Assembly: GCA_011800155.1 (NCBI GenBank) | Contig: CM022370.1 | Span: 1,736,001-1,800,000, forward strand | DNA from: Flammulina velutipes | Taxonomy: Eukaryota > Basidiomycota > Agaricomycetes > Agaricales > Physalacriaceae | DNA length: 64,000 nucleotides | Direction of reading: 5' to 3' | In this document: in pieces, positions 47,657 to 60,060 of the stretch | Layout: the number at the start of each line of letters is the position of its first letter | Position numbering within the stretch: the first letter of the stretch is position 1 | Position numbers and translations under genes: made by a program | The notes under the pieces: generated by a model | Told to the model about the DNA's origin: nothing | The model's input: only the letters and a program-made list of their open reading frames with translations | Database searches by the model: none

Positions 47657-48839
47657 ATGGCCGCACAAACTGCCCCAACAAGACCTTTCCTTTATCCTTC
47701 CACCATGAACAACGTTCCATTATACATTCGCAATCTTCCGCTGGGTATCGAGGATAACCACCTAAGATCCCTCTTCCATTCACATACAACTATCAAAGTT
47801 AAATCCGGGCCGAATCAGCGCTATGCAACGCTAAAGATGCCCTTTTCCATTGGTAAGCGCCTTAACTTGCAAGATTTCTGTGGTTTTGTTGAGTAGACTT
47901 TATTAGCAATCAAAGAGCTTGAGAGACCAATGCCTCTCAGAGCACTAGCGCTGCCACAGGACGTCACATTTCGACTTTCTGCCAGGCTAGATAAGGAAAC
48001 AACCAGCATCGCAGTAAGGTTATCATTGCTGAGGCCTGTAATTCAATTGGCTAATCCTTGGTCTCCAGGACATTCAAGTTTCTCTACCAGTTAGCCGTGT
48101 AGACCCCGAATGTGTCCTACAAGAATACCGTCGATACATCAAGAATGTGCTAGAGGCCAAACAGCAGATGGACGATGAGCTGAGAAGCGTGCGACGGCGC
48201 CTATCTCGACAGTTCTCCGAGAAGCAGAAATATCGCGCCGAAGTAGACGAAATGAAGGTGAAGATACAGCAGTTGGAAAGCAACAACGAGGCAGCAGTAC
48301 GACGTACCCAGACTCAAGCGCAGGAGAAGAGGACTATCCAGCAGGAGCTGGATGATTTGCGAACAGAAAAAGCCTGGCGCGACGCCAGCCAAGTGGAGGA
48401 GAATCGCCTAACCCGGAGGGATATCGAGAACTGGGGTGCAACCACCAAATCCTGGGGCCCTGACATGGCTGTCGATCGCTTTCTCGCCGTCCTCCAGGAG
48501 TTCAAGGACACCTCTTTCACCGAAAGTCATCCACTGACACTCTGGGCGATTCCATGGCCGGTCCTCGGAGACATTCAGCGTCTCAAGATTTCGGATATGA
48601 CATCCGAGAATGGGTGGGATATGGTGGATAAGTTCTTTGGATATCTGAAGATCAAGTACAAGTCGGACCAGGCGAGGTACAGGGAACTATGCGGCGAGAT
48701 GCGTCAAGCCTTTCATCCAGACCGCTGGCGATCCCGGAATCTGTTAAAGACGGTGTTCGTCGAGGAAGAGAGGGATAGGTTAGAAGAGGCAGGGAATAGG
48801 GTATCCCAGGCGGTAAACAGGCAGATGAACGCAAGGTGA
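47657..48839 (+). CDS. RRM-like plus coiled-coil protein with conserved fungal C-terminal domain
   Basis: Function unknown. Order: an RRM-like N-terminus (VPLYIRNLPLGIEDNHLRSLF), a linker joined by two introns (SI-AIKELERPMP, SIA-DIQVSLPV), a long coiled coil (residues about 140-240, rich in Glu, Gln and Arg), then a C-terminal block with WAIPWPVLGDIQRLK and MRQAFHPDRWRSRN ... RVSQAVNR. That last block resembles a domain found in many agaricomycete proteins and, distantly, the HPDK/SQ-N tail of NFKBIL1-like proteins. Start is the ATG at MAAQTAPTRPF; sequence further upstream has no in-frame ATG. Confidence 0.72.
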
Positions 48840-49002
48840 AAGGGTGTCTGTAGAGTTGAAACGAAATGTCACGACCGCAACCAATCCGTGTAGTGAATCG
48901 CTATCTTTGAACGCTTCAACTAGGTTTCAAATCGCCAATACATCCAAGATACATCTTCCAAAGATTCAATAAATAGTGTAAAAATAAGTAGAAATGTGAT
49001 CA

Positions 49003-52000
49003 TTACGACGCCTTCGTAAACAGACGGAACTCCTCGTTGTCCCATTCGATCTCCTGCTTCAACGCAGCATTCAACAACAACTCCTGAGAGTAGACAGGAT
49101 ACTGTGCCTGTACTACCGGCTTGCAGAGATTTTCATCTTCTGGGGCAGATATAACATGTCGGTTCGAGTCCTTGTCGAGGACCCTGGGAGTGGGAGTCTG
49201 CCTCGAAATCTAGTGAAGGTCTGTCAACACCAACGCACGCAATGATACATACACGAGGGACCAACCTGGCCACCAGAAGCAGTGATGATGTTCTTGAGGA
49301 GCTTGATATCTATGGGGACACTCGGCGTGATGTAAAACATCATCTTGTCGAACAGTTTGCCATTGAGCTCCTTTGCCCGCTCAAGCGCATCTTTCAGCTT
49401 GAATCCGTACTTTATTTCGGAAGCTTCATCTTTTACCACGTATTCTCCTTCGGCTGTGTACAAAAATGAGTCGGACGTCGACACTGTACTAAAATTTGAG
49501 ACCACTCACGAAGCAATTTCCCCGCTTTGACTGATTCGAGGGCCCAACGCTCCGTCAGAATCCAAGGTGCTGCGGTAAGCGCACAGAGGAACTTCTCCGT
49601 CCGAACAATATGCGACACAATTAGGTGAGTGCATTCCGAAGGCCGGGTTATAATCTTGACGCCCAATTTTTGCAACGTCTATTCCACATTTGAATGAAGG
49701 ACATAGTAAATGACACATGAACGGACTTACAGTTAGCGTACTTTGCGGCAGCGTTACTTGCGTGGTCATCATTCTAATGACCTTCTTCGGCTGCGATGAA
49801 GTCTCGCTGGACGAAGGATCAGCATATATAGAGAAGACCAAGATTAAAAGTACTGACGTCTTGACCTTCGCGTTGGGTGCAGTCTCAGCTACTACCTCGT
49901 CGTCTTTCTTGGGTATGTCATTACCCATTGACTTCCGTGCTGTATTGGCGCGCTTCTTCGGGGCTTGGACAACAGAGACGTCGTCGTCTTCATCGCTGAC
50001 CTCTTCGGCTTTCTCTTTTCCTTTAGCGGTCGCCGAAAGCCTGCTCTTCTTCACCACCCTGACCGAATCCGTATCTTCAGCATCACTTGCATCAGCAGCT
50101 CGTTTCTTGTTCGATATGTCGTTCCCAATGCTACGACGTGGTTTGGTTTTCAATTCCTGCTGGTGCTTCATGACATCCGGCATGATTTCGTCGTGCAGCC
50201 GTTGAGATGCCCTTGCCGCCGCGCCACGACGAACCTTCGGAGAGCCAGCCGAGGTCGAGGCGATTGGAGTGGGTTTCGGAGTGGGTTTCGCGGGAGAAGC
50301 CTTCTCGTGGGCAGTGATACTGATGCTCGTGGCAGGTCGGAGTGGTGTGCTGGGTAATTTCGACAAAGAGGATTTGGGAGTCAGAGGGATATCAACGGAA
50401 ACGATTCGCTGGGGTGATACATGTTGAGGAGGTAGGGGTGGAGGCATGTCTTTGTTTGATCCTTTGCCCGATTTCCGAGGCTGTTTAGCCTTGGGTTTTG
50501 ACGGTCCGGCAATTGGCACCTTATCAAGCGAAACTTCGTCATCTCGTTTGCCATCGTCTTTGATCTCGACGATCTTCGCTGCAGACCTACGAGGAGCTTT
50601 CTTGGGTCGCGTAATCGGTTCTTCGTCCACGACCATCGAATCATCTACTCCATCTTCTGAATCCACCTCTACGGCGGGATTGCGACGTCCTGGTCCCGGC
50701 TTTGTTGGCCTTCCCATTCCACTTTTACGAGGTTCATCTGATTTTCGAGGGGCCATTCTTGATATCCGAGTGGATTTGACCGGAGGCTCGTCCTCTACTT
50801 CTGTAAGTTCGACAAATTCGTCTTCAGAAACTTTGGAAACCTTCGCCGTGGACCTTTTGGGGGCTTTGCGAGGCGGGTTGACCGGGGTGACTTCGTCTAC
50901 ATCCATGTTTGCAACGAAAACGTCGATCTCTAGGACGTCCTCCGCGGGGGTCTTGGTCGAGACGGTCCTTTTGCCCTTGCGCTTGGACGAGTCAATAGTT
51001 GGCATCGGATCATCGTCGACGGACATGATGAAGTCATCGTCATCGTCAAAGTGCTTTCGCTTGTTGTTTGTAGACGTTGAGGGAAGTTCCTCCACAACAG
51101 CCTTAGGGTGTTTTCGGGGGGAAGAACGTTTAGGTGTCGTCACAGTATTGAGGGGCAGTCCGCGTAATTTGGATGGGGAAGACGAATCACGGGCAGGCGT
51201 TGTTTCTTGCACAATCCGTGAAGATTCGACATCCATCGAGGTATCCCCGTCTACCGAGATAACAGTGGCCATAGCATCGTTAGCCTGACTCGCTAGATAT
51301 TCCAGGTCATCTGCTTCTTCTTTATCCAGTTGAGCGAGGTCCTCCACTATCTTGGGAACTCCTTTCTCTGCCAAATGTCGGGAGAAGTTGAGTTTGTCCG
51401 GGAATGTGATGTATTTTTCGACAGCTGTCGTCACATTGTGCCACTTCACGAAACAATCCTCGAGCCAAAGATGGTTTACAACCGGTATAGACCAAGACAT
51501 CGCCTTTTCAGTTTTCGCGCCCTCCAAACTGGTGTACGTCAGAATCAGATGTGAAGTCAAGGTTGAATAACTTACTATGCTGCGATAAGGACCGTATTCG
51601 AACCCGTCATGTTCGCGGTAAACGTAGCTCCCATAACCTCGATCAGTCTCTTCAGATAATCGCGACCATCTCCTGTGTAGTTGGTGATAGAAATGGACTA
51701 AATGACATGTTAAGGAAGAGGCTCGTGTGAGAGACTGTTGTTACTGACATGGGAAGAGAATTTGTCAATAGGTTTCCTGGGAATAGGATAATGAAGCAAT
51801 TCGTCCACAGGTCGAGAGACTGTGCCAGTGGACTGTACATGGAAAAGCCAAGCCAAGTTGCCAATAGTTTTTCGAGCGCGCGCGGCCTAGCAACTGATGA
51901 GCATAGGTATTCTAAATGGACAAGTGACTTGCTTTGAAATAGGCTTTACCACTTCGAAATTTCGTGACGAAGAGATCACATCTGTCAACGTACTGCAATT

Positions 52001-52975
52001 CATCCTGTTCGTCCTTGTTGCCAGACGGTCCGACGACGACCCCATTGGCATTTCGAATACTCGCCTCGATGGCGTCTCTCCTGTGAGAACTTAGGCCGAG
52101 GTGTTGGCTTAGCAAGATGCGACTCCCTTTCCACACATCCTTGTGGGAGAATGTCGTCACGTCGAAATCTTCTTTCGCAACAGCGGTCTGAAAGAGGGCC
52201 TTTTTCAAAGGATCGAGGTTTTCCGACTTTCTCATTGTCGGCTTGTTGCTGTCTTGGGAGGGATTGAGAAAGGGAGGGTCGGGCCATTCGAATCTGCTCG
52301 TGTCTACAATACGGCGGCCCAGACGCACAGACTCGTCGAACCAATGAGGGAGAACGATCTTGATAGACGTGTCGTGTCTATTGCCGTCAGCAACGTTGTA
52401 GCTTGGGGAAGTCGAGGAGCAAGCGAAAAGATGGGTGACATCGACAGTGAGGCTGTTTCGCCAAAGTCCACCGAGCGCTGTGATGCCAGCAGATAGAACC
52501 TCGGCGTCGTTCACTGGAATCTACATAACGAATTGAGACGGCGATTGTGAGCTCGAGAGTGAGATACTCACGTCTTCAGCGGCATGTGCGGTAACGCCGG
52601 AAAATACCATGGCGGGATCTGCGGAAAAGTGGGAAGTTCTGAGAGGTGTGAGTATGGTCAGCTTCATAGGTGAAAGAAACGCACGACTGCAGTTTCTCCA
52701 GCTTGATGGATCGCTCGACCCACATGTCCTGAACGAGATGAGACTTTAGCCAAAGAAGAGATGTTTTTGCGCACTGTTACAACAGATATTCTGTCTTTGA
52801 CATCGTGCCAGCCTTCGAAGCGGTCCGTATTTGTTATAATGTGGGTAGCATCTGCAATGGTGGAAGCTGCTTTCCCACCGTGGGATTCGAGAGCTAGGCG
52901 GAGCTGTTCTGCACGTTCTGCTGGCCAAGAATTTGGTAGATGGAATACGACAGCCTTGAAGAACTGGGCGGCCAT
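49003..52975 (-). CDS. BRC1: Multi-BRCT genome maintenance protein Brc1/Rtt107
   Basis: Scaffold that binds phosphorylated H2A at stalled or damaged replication forks. Four N-terminal BRCT repeats can be followed: [14 protein letters not shown]..., [16 protein letters not shown]..., [15 protein letters not shown]... and [18 protein letters not shown] (the last just 5' of [14 protein letters not shown]). A long, highly charged Ser/Lys/Arg linker follows, then a C-terminal BRCT pair: [21 protein letters not shown], and [14 protein letters not shown]. It ends [10 protein letters not shown]. The start is adjacent to the divergent ILS1 gene (165 bp). Architecture (4 + 2 BRCT) matches Brc1; phospho-binding residues were not checked individually. 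Confidence 0.85.
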
Positions 52976-53140
52976 TGTCGCGCGAGTGAGCGCGATGGTG
53001 ATCAACGCTCTGGTCAAGGAGGAACGTGACAGTCTCGTGTCTGTGACCAACGCGTGGACGGCTGGTGCCGACACCCCGGTCCTTGACGAAAACTGGCGAG
53101 TCATCGTGATCCAAATCTTGATTGCTCTCGTTCGTCCACC
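52976..53140. promoter_or_regulatory. 165-bp divergent promoter, BRC1 and ILS1
   Basis: Opposed start codons 165 bp apart; no clear TATA element. Confidence 0.5.
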
Positions 53141-56100
53141 ATGGCGTTTCCGCCTCACGACAGTTCGTCTTTTCCTTGTAATTCTGCAGATAATTACAAC
53201 AAAATCCTCTCTAGTTTCTGTACCATTCGACTTTCCCAAAGAGGAGGAGAAAGTACTCGCTTTTTGGAGAGAGATCGACGCGTTCCAGACGAGTTTGAAG
53301 CTTTCAGAGGGAAAACCTATCTTCTCGTTTTACGACGGGCCTCCATTTGCTACTGGTCTCCCTCACTATGGCCATCTCCTAGCTGGTACCATCAAGGTGA
53401 CTATAACAGCCCTTAAACCAGCACAAACTCACCAATTTCAAGGATATCGTTACCCGGCATGCCCACGTTAGCGGATATCATGTACCCCGTCGCTTTGGAT
53501 GGGACACCCACGGACTTCCCGTCGAACACGAAATCGACAAACGCTTGAAGATCACTGGCAAGGCCGATGTTATGGCCCTCGGCATCGACAAATACAACGA
53601 GGAGTGTCGCAAAATTGTCATGCGCTATTCAGAGGAGTGGCGTAGCACAGTAGAGCGAATGGGTCGCTGGATCGACTTTGATAACGACTACAAGACGCTC
53701 AACATCACATTCATGGAGTCCGTCTGGTGGGCATTTAGCGAGCTCTTCAAGAAAGGCATGGTCTATCGCGGCCTCAAAGTCATGCCATACTCGACTGGCT
53801 TGACAACCCCGCTGTCCAATTTCGAAGCCGGATTGGATTACCGAGATGTCAACGATCCCGCTCGTTAGTAAATCCATCCTTCGTCCCTGTTCGATCTCAT
53901 AAGACACAGTGACCGTCGCGTTCCCTCTCGTCGACGATCCTCAGACGTCTCTCTTAGCCTGGACGACTACCCCGTGGACTCTTCCCTCCAATTTGGCCCT
54001 TTGCGTTCATCCAGATCTTACATATATCAAGATCCACGACGAGGAGCGCGATCAGAACTTCATCTTGCACGAGGGCCTTCTCTCTACTCTGTACAAGGAC
54101 CCCAAAAAGGCAAAGTTCAAGAAGCTTGGCCAATATGTCGGTGCTGATATGAAGGGTTGGCGTTACGTTCCCATCTTCGACTACTTCACAGAAAAGGTAG
54201 CCGTCCCTCGGTCGCTATGTGTCGTAATTTAACCATCCTCAGTTTGAAGACAAAGCGTTCAAGGTTGTTGTCGACACATATGTCACGTCTGCCGATGGTA
54301 CTGGTATCGTACATCAAGCACCTGCCTTTGGTGAGGACGATCACCGCATTGCTATTGCCAATGGTGTTTTGCGCGAGGATGATATTCCTCCATGTCCAAT
54401 CGACGACGCTGGGAGGTTCACAGACGAAGTCCCAGACTTCAAAGGCGATCACGTCAAGGCTGCAGACCACAAGATCCTGAAAGCGTTGAAGGCCAAGGGC
54501 CGACTCATCGTACAGTCTACCCTCAACCATTCTTACCCCTTTTGTTGGCGGTCTGTCATCTCTTTTTTATTATATTCCCCCAATATTCATTGTCTTCCAG
54601 GTCAGGTACTCCGTTACTATACAGAGCGGTCCCCGCTTGGTTCATCCGAGTCACTCCTATCGTCGATGACCTTGTCAAGAACAATCAGGAGACACTATGG
54701 TACATGATTTCTCATCCACATGCATTGTGTGCTGAGCCCCGTCAGGGTGCCCCAGAGTGTTGGCGACGGACGCTTCGGTAACTGGCTGGCAAATGCCAGG
54801 GATTGGAACGTATCTCGTAATCGCTACTGGGGAACTCCCATTCCTCTTTGGGCTAGTGAGGATATGGAAGAGGTTTGTCTATCATCCGCACACCGTTTTG
54901 ATTGCTCATTGAGTCACTAGATCATTTGTGTTGGTTCGGTCGCGGAGCTCGAGAAGCTTTCTGGCAGAACAGGCATTGTAGACTTGCATAGAGAAAACGT
55001 TGACGGCATTACCATTCCGTCTTCAAAAGGCAAAGGTGTCCTCAAGCGTGTAGAAGAAGTCTTTGACTGCTGGTTCGAATCTGGAAGGTATGTTCCACAA
55101 ATATCAAGACCTGCTGATGTTTATGAACTTTCCAGCATGCCTTACGCGCAGCTTCATTATCCGTTCGAGAATAAGGAGCTCTTTGAGACAACATTCCCCG
55201 CCCATTTCGTCTCTGAAGGTATAGATCAAACGCGTGGCTGGTTCTATACTTTACTCGTCCTATCCACCCATCTATTTGGACGTGCGCCATGGAAGAATCT
55301 GATCGTCACTGGACTGGTCCTTGCTGGGTGCGTCGAAAGTGTTTGCCTTGCACCCTTTCGTATTCAATTCATCTAGGGATGGCAAGAAAATGAGCAAGAG
55401 CTTAAAGAACTATCCCGATCCCAACTTGATCATAAATCAATATGGTGCTGACGCAACAAGGTATGTAAAAAACCTCTAGCGCTCCGGACTACTTAATTGA
55501 TATCAAACAGGATGTTCCTCGTCAATTCGCCTATTGTAAGGGGCGATAACCTTCGGTTCCGTGAAGAGGGTGTTCGAGAGGTCATCTCTCGTGTGCTTCT
55601 TCCTTGGCTCAATTCGTTCCGATTCTTCCTTGGTCAAGTGGCCCTCTACAAGAAGACCACGGGACATGATTTCAAGTACGATGCTCATGCTCCCCTGCCT
55701 TCCAACGTCATGGACCGTTGGGTACTTGCCCGATGTCAATCCTTGATCAAACTAGTGCGAGAGGAAATGGCCGCATACCGACTTTATACCATCATCCCCC
55801 GACTCCTGGACTTGGTTGATGAGCTCACGAACTGGTACATTCGTTTCAACCGCAAACGCCTAAAGGGCGAAAATGGCGAAGAGGATACGGTGGCCGCGCT
55901 GAATACTCTCTTTGAAACTCTCTTCACGTTATGTCGGACTATGGTACGTTTGACGTTTGGTTCATAGACTTCATCCTCACATCTCACAGTCGTCATATAC
56001 ACCCTTCTTGACTGAGAACATCTATCAGTCATTACGGACGTTCATTCCCCAGTCACCAAACGACATCGACACTCGGTCCATCCACTTCCTCAGCTTCCCA

Positions 56101-56951
56101 GAAGTGAAGGAGGAATACTTCGATGCGGACATCGAACGTCAGGTCAAGCGTATGCAAAGTGTTATCGAATTGTCAAGAAATATTCGTGAACGGAATAACT
56201 TGTCGCTCAAGGTAAGTCATCAGTTTATCAACATGTTGTACATGATCCTCAAAATTTTCGACAGACACCACTAAAGGAGCTCTTTGTCTTCCATCCTGAC
56301 GCACAATATCTTAATGATGTTCGACCATTGCAAGGCTATATCAAGTCGGAGCTCAACGTGCGGGATATAGTCTTCAGCTCTGACGAATCCCTTGCTGGAG
56401 TCCGCTACAAAGCCGTCGCCGACTGGTCCGTCCTAGGCAAGAAACTCCGCAAGGACCTGGGTCGCGTCAAGAAGGCGTTGCCTGACGTGTCAAGTGATGC
56501 AATCCGAGAGTACACCACCTCCGGTTCTCTTAACGTGGATGGCATACAACTCGTCGCTGGGGACCTCACAGTACAACGATATATGGAGTTGCCTCCCGCT
56601 GCCCAAGGTCAATTCGGAACCCACACTGACAACGACGTGGTGTTGCGCCTTGACATTCAGAACCATGCCGATCTACAGGGTGAATGGCTTGCGCGGGAGT
56701 TTACGAATCGTGTACAGAAGCTGAGGAAGAAGGCGGGTCTGCAGGCGACGGATGATATCCATGTGCTGTTCATGTTCGAGGAGGGATCGGGCATTGAGAT
56801 TGTTGCTGCGCTGAAGGAGCACGCGGCGATGATAAGGAAGACGGTGGGGAGCGAGCCGGTTGAGGTGAAAAGTAAGCAGACGGCGCCTTTGATCGAAGAG
56901 GAGCAGGAGGTGGCGGATGTGAAGTTTATGTTATATCTGGTCAAGCCATAA
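53141..56951 (+). CDS. ILS1: Cytoplasmic isoleucyl-tRNA synthetase
   Basis: Charges tRNA-Ile in the cytosol. Seen: class I HIGH motif as PHYGH within [25 protein letters not shown], editing-domain [10 protein letters not shown] and [26 protein letters not shown], and KMSKS as [11 protein letters not shown]. The anticodon-binding helical part follows, then a C-terminal extension ([17 protein letters not shown]). Ends FMLYLVKP. About a dozen introns of 45-75 nt; the first joins [12 protein letters not shown] to [11 protein letters not shown]. Length about 1070 residues, normal for the eukaryotic cytosolic enzyme; no mitochondrial presequence. Confidence 0.95.
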
Positions 56952-57090
56952 GATAGAAAATGTACAATTACGAAAGGTATACACGTGTATTGGTTGTGTA
57001 GACTCTTCGACGCGTCTGTTTAATTAGTTTAATGAAGTAAATCATGATTGTCAATAAGGACCTACAAGAGTCCACAGTGAAAGAAAAGTT

Positions 57091-57853
57091 TCATTTCTTT
57101 GTCGACCCAAAGCCTCCAAAGCCCATCATCTTTGCCATCTCGTCGTCACCTTCGCCGGCCTCTTGGACAAGTTCCAGACGAGCTCTCTCTTTCTCGGCTC
57201 TCTTGGCTGCTTTTCGTTCCTCTCTTATAGCGTTTTCCTTGTTCTTGACCTCTGCTAATCGTTGATCAAAGTCAAACTGTTTGGCGGAGACACTATCTCT
57301 CGTCTTTTCGCGCAACATAGCTATGCGAGCACGGACTTGCTCCAGTGTTGATCGTTCCAGCTTTGTTGTTTGCCCCAATGCACGCAAATCTAGAATAGAA
57401 TGAGCCAGTGGCTTGACAGATGTAGCAGTACGTACGTGATCTACTGTTAATATGGTCTAAGTAGCTAGTCGTATCCTTGTAGTTTCGTTGGCAGGTTTCG
57501 CAGAAGAAACCCGGCTGACCCGGCCCTCGCCCGCCAGGATTCTGCACGACCATTGTTTTGTTCAAGTTCTTGTCTAGTTCGAGAGGCCCTTCGCGCTGTT
57601 GCATTAATTCTGTAGGTTTTGGCAAGTCTGGATTGCGGGCAGCCTTGCGCGGTCGTTTTCCTGAAGATTGGTTAGAGCAGACAGTATTCGTTGGATGGGA
57701 TTACTTGCCTTGCTTCATTCGTTCTTCGTTCTCCTGCATGCGCTCCTTCTCTTCCAAGTCGCGTTTCTTTGCCTTGTCTGCATACTCCTCCTTGTCCCAT
57801 TTCTTTCGAAAGTCAGTGTCGGAAGCTTTCGAGGCCGTCGCCTTGTCGGCCAT
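57091..57853 (-). CDS. SNU23: U4/U6.U5 tri-snRNP zinc-finger protein Snu23 (ZMAT2)
   Basis: Spliceosome component. Seen: MADKATASKASDTDFRKKWDKEEY, a charged helix, KRPRK, then a U1-type C2H2 finger in FFCETCQRNYKDTTSYLDHINS, and after an intron LRALGQTTKLERSTLEQVR. A Lys/Glu-rich helix and MAKMMGFGGFGSTKK end it, an almost invariant ending in this family. Two introns. About 210 residues. Confidence 0.93.
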
Positions 57854-57984
57854 GGTGGTAATTGAGTAAGAAGGCAGGCAGGGTTGCGAAATTAGGCTGC
57901 GTTCGGGCACGTGTCACCGCCACCTTTCTTTTCCTCCCGCATATTCATGCTGCGCTCGAAGGCGTTGGCGACGACGACGACGAC
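57854..57984. promoter_or_regulatory. 131-bp divergent promoter, SNU23 and ERD1
   Basis: Opposed start codons are 131 bp apart; the plus-strand side has a run of GAC repeats just before the ERD1 ATG. Confidence 0.45.
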
Positions 57985-59513
57985 ATGGACAACGGCGACC
58001 TCGACGACGAGATTAGATGGACGACGGCATTCCCTCTTCCATTCCACGTCCTCGTGTTAGCAGGACTCGGGATATTAGGATGGGCCACCAATCTTCACGG
58101 CCTTGAAGCTGCTGGGCTCGACCCGGTGGCGACAATGGAGCTTAGAGTCGACCAGGACGAAGAAAAAGTCGCATTCAACATTGCAGGATTCGCCATCTCG
58201 CCTTCGCCATTGTACAGTTCTTTGTATCGCATGGCGGCAGCGTACTTTTCTTGGATCTTTCTCACCTGGCTGCTGTTCCACTACGCAACGCAGGGAAATA
58301 TTCTTCTCGTTGATGTCTTTGGATACATCCCCGGTGTTTCTGCCCTCATAATCCTCCTCATCCTTGTCTGTCCGTTCAATACATGCTTCAAGCAGGAGCG
58401 CGACAGGTTCCTGCTGTGCGTACCGCCTTTTTAACATTCATTCATTCATTGATCATTCGCTCAGGTCAATCCGACGATGTACCTCTTCATCCATGGATAG
58501 CCCGGTGTATTTTGCAGATGTCGTTTTCGCAGATGTTTTTACTTCCTTTGCAAAGGTCCTCGGAGACGTTTGGTTGTCGCTGCGCATGCTCTTGCCAGGA
58601 AATAGCCTTCTTCTGCTACCCAAGCAGGATGGTTTAATGCGATGGGTGGTACCTGTTATCATGAGGTGCGCTCATAGATCGCCATCCAATTCTCCTCTGA
58701 CTTTTACACAGTCTCCCTTACTTGACGCGCTTCAGGCAATGCATCATAGAATACTCTCTTCCAACCAACGAAAGCCGCCGTCCGTTCTACAACGCACTGA
58801 AATACGCGACCTCGTTCCCTGTCATCTTCCTCTCTGCGGCTCAGCGTATTGTCGAGACAGAATTGAAGGACGATTATGGCAAAGATGTATCAAACATCGC
58901 CTGGCACGGGGAACATCCGTTGTTCCGCTTATGGTTAGTCGTCCTATACAGTCCCACTTGCTTTACCTACCTTTTATATAGGCTTCTCTCCGCCGCGGTC
59001 AATTCTCTGTATTCGTTCTGGTGGGATATCACAAACGACTGGGGCTTAACATTGTTGCAGTCGAAAAAGAACCACTCGCATCCAGACGCTCGACCTCTTC
59101 CCCGTCGTCTTGTATTACCCCACCTTCACTCCGGAACGCCTCTAATGCATTCGCAAATACGACCGTTATCCAAATCACACGACCGACAAGAGAATGCACA
59201 TCACCCCTTCGGACTACGATCTATCCTCCTCTATCCCCTTCCTGTTTACCCACTTCTCATCTTCCTCAATCTCGTGCTTCGTTTAACGTGGTCCATCAAA
59301 CTATCGAGCCACATGCATTCTAAGAGTGACGGGAGCATTGCGATGTTCTGTCTAGAGGTTGCGGAGATCGTACGAAGATGGATGTGGGTATTCATCCGTG
59401 TTGAATGGGAGACCATCAAGCGTGCCGAGGAGAACACTTTGGGAGTGGAAGAAGAAGCTGGATATGAACTCGTACAGACGCCTAGTGTCGAGGATGGGAG
59501 AATGTTGGAATAG
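57985..59513 (+). CDS. ERD1: EXS-domain membrane protein Erd1
   Basis: Multi-span protein of the EXS (Erd1/Xpr1/Syg1) family; yeast Erd1 retains lumenal ER proteins and glycosyltransferases, probably through Golgi phosphate handling. Seen: acidic start MDNGDLDDEIRW, membrane segments FPLPFHVLVLAGLGILGW, LIILLILVCP, and FWWDITNDWGL plus CLEVAEIVRRWMWVFIRVEWE, both EXS signatures. The last exon is long, with YPLPVYPLLIFLNLVLRLTW. Four or five introns were placed roughly: after RFLL, before SIRRCTSS, after VPVIM, after RLWL. Start taken as MDNGDL; sequence upstream has no ATG in frame. Confidence 0.85.
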
Positions 59514-59937
59514 ACCACCTTGTCCTGGTGATCTTGTCACTGTACCATCGGAACTTTATAAACACGCTAATTAATGATATACCGACAGGACACCAAGAGC
59601 ATTCTGTGGGACCGTCACCGTATATACATCTGGGCCCGAGGTCAAGGATAATTCAGTTCGCTATCCAATAAGGACGCCACCGTGCAGGTTCCCATGTGGT
59701 GTGTTCTCGTAGGAACAAGGATGGATGGCGCCGCCTAAACATGGACCGCTCAGCGATATCCCTTATCCGAGTCGACGTGAAATTTGACCGACCGATGTTA
59801 TCTGCTAATCGAGGTCCGGGGGATATGCATGAAGCGGTGATGTCCATTTATGGAATTGCTTTGCGTGAATACACTATCAGATGACACGGAAGCGTCTCTT
59901 AGCGCCTGGCAGATGGCTCACCCCCTTGGGTCATCTT

Positions 59938-59955
59938 CACCGTCATCTGACGGTG
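59938..59955 (+). promoter_or_regulatory. Inverted-repeat site upstream of FDH
   Basis: Perfect 8-bp palindromic arms with TC between; TGACG is the core recognised by bZIP/CREB-type proteins. Placed just before the TATA box, it is a candidate regulator site. Confidence 0.5.
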
Positions 59956-59987
59956 GTGGTCTAAACTTGTTCCGCAAAGAGAGACCT

Positions 59988-59993
59988 TTATAA
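59988..59993 (+). promoter_or_regulatory. TATA box of the formate dehydrogenase gene
   Basis: TTATAA, 67 bp upstream of the formate dehydrogenase ATG, within normal fungal spacing. Confidence 0.55.
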
Positions 59994-60060
59994 CGCTGGT
60001 GATAGTGGCAATATCAATTCAATTGACCTGTATCTCATCCTTGCTCACTCTCACACAACA

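Larger units (their letters stand above)
59514..60060. promoter_or_regulatory. Formate dehydrogenase promoter region with palindrome and TATA box
   Basis: A 547-bp plus-strand upstream region. CACCGTCA-TC-TGACGGTG (59938-59955) is a perfect 8-bp inverted repeat with a 2-bp centre and two TGACG half-sites, followed 32 bp later by TTATAA (59988-59993). The ATG is 67 bp further on. Confidence 0.6.

Noticed and set aside
50446..51288. A 280-codon open frame on the plus strand opposite BRC1
   Set aside because: It mirrors the Ser/Lys/Arg-rich linker of BRC1; composition explains the openness and there is no family resemblance.
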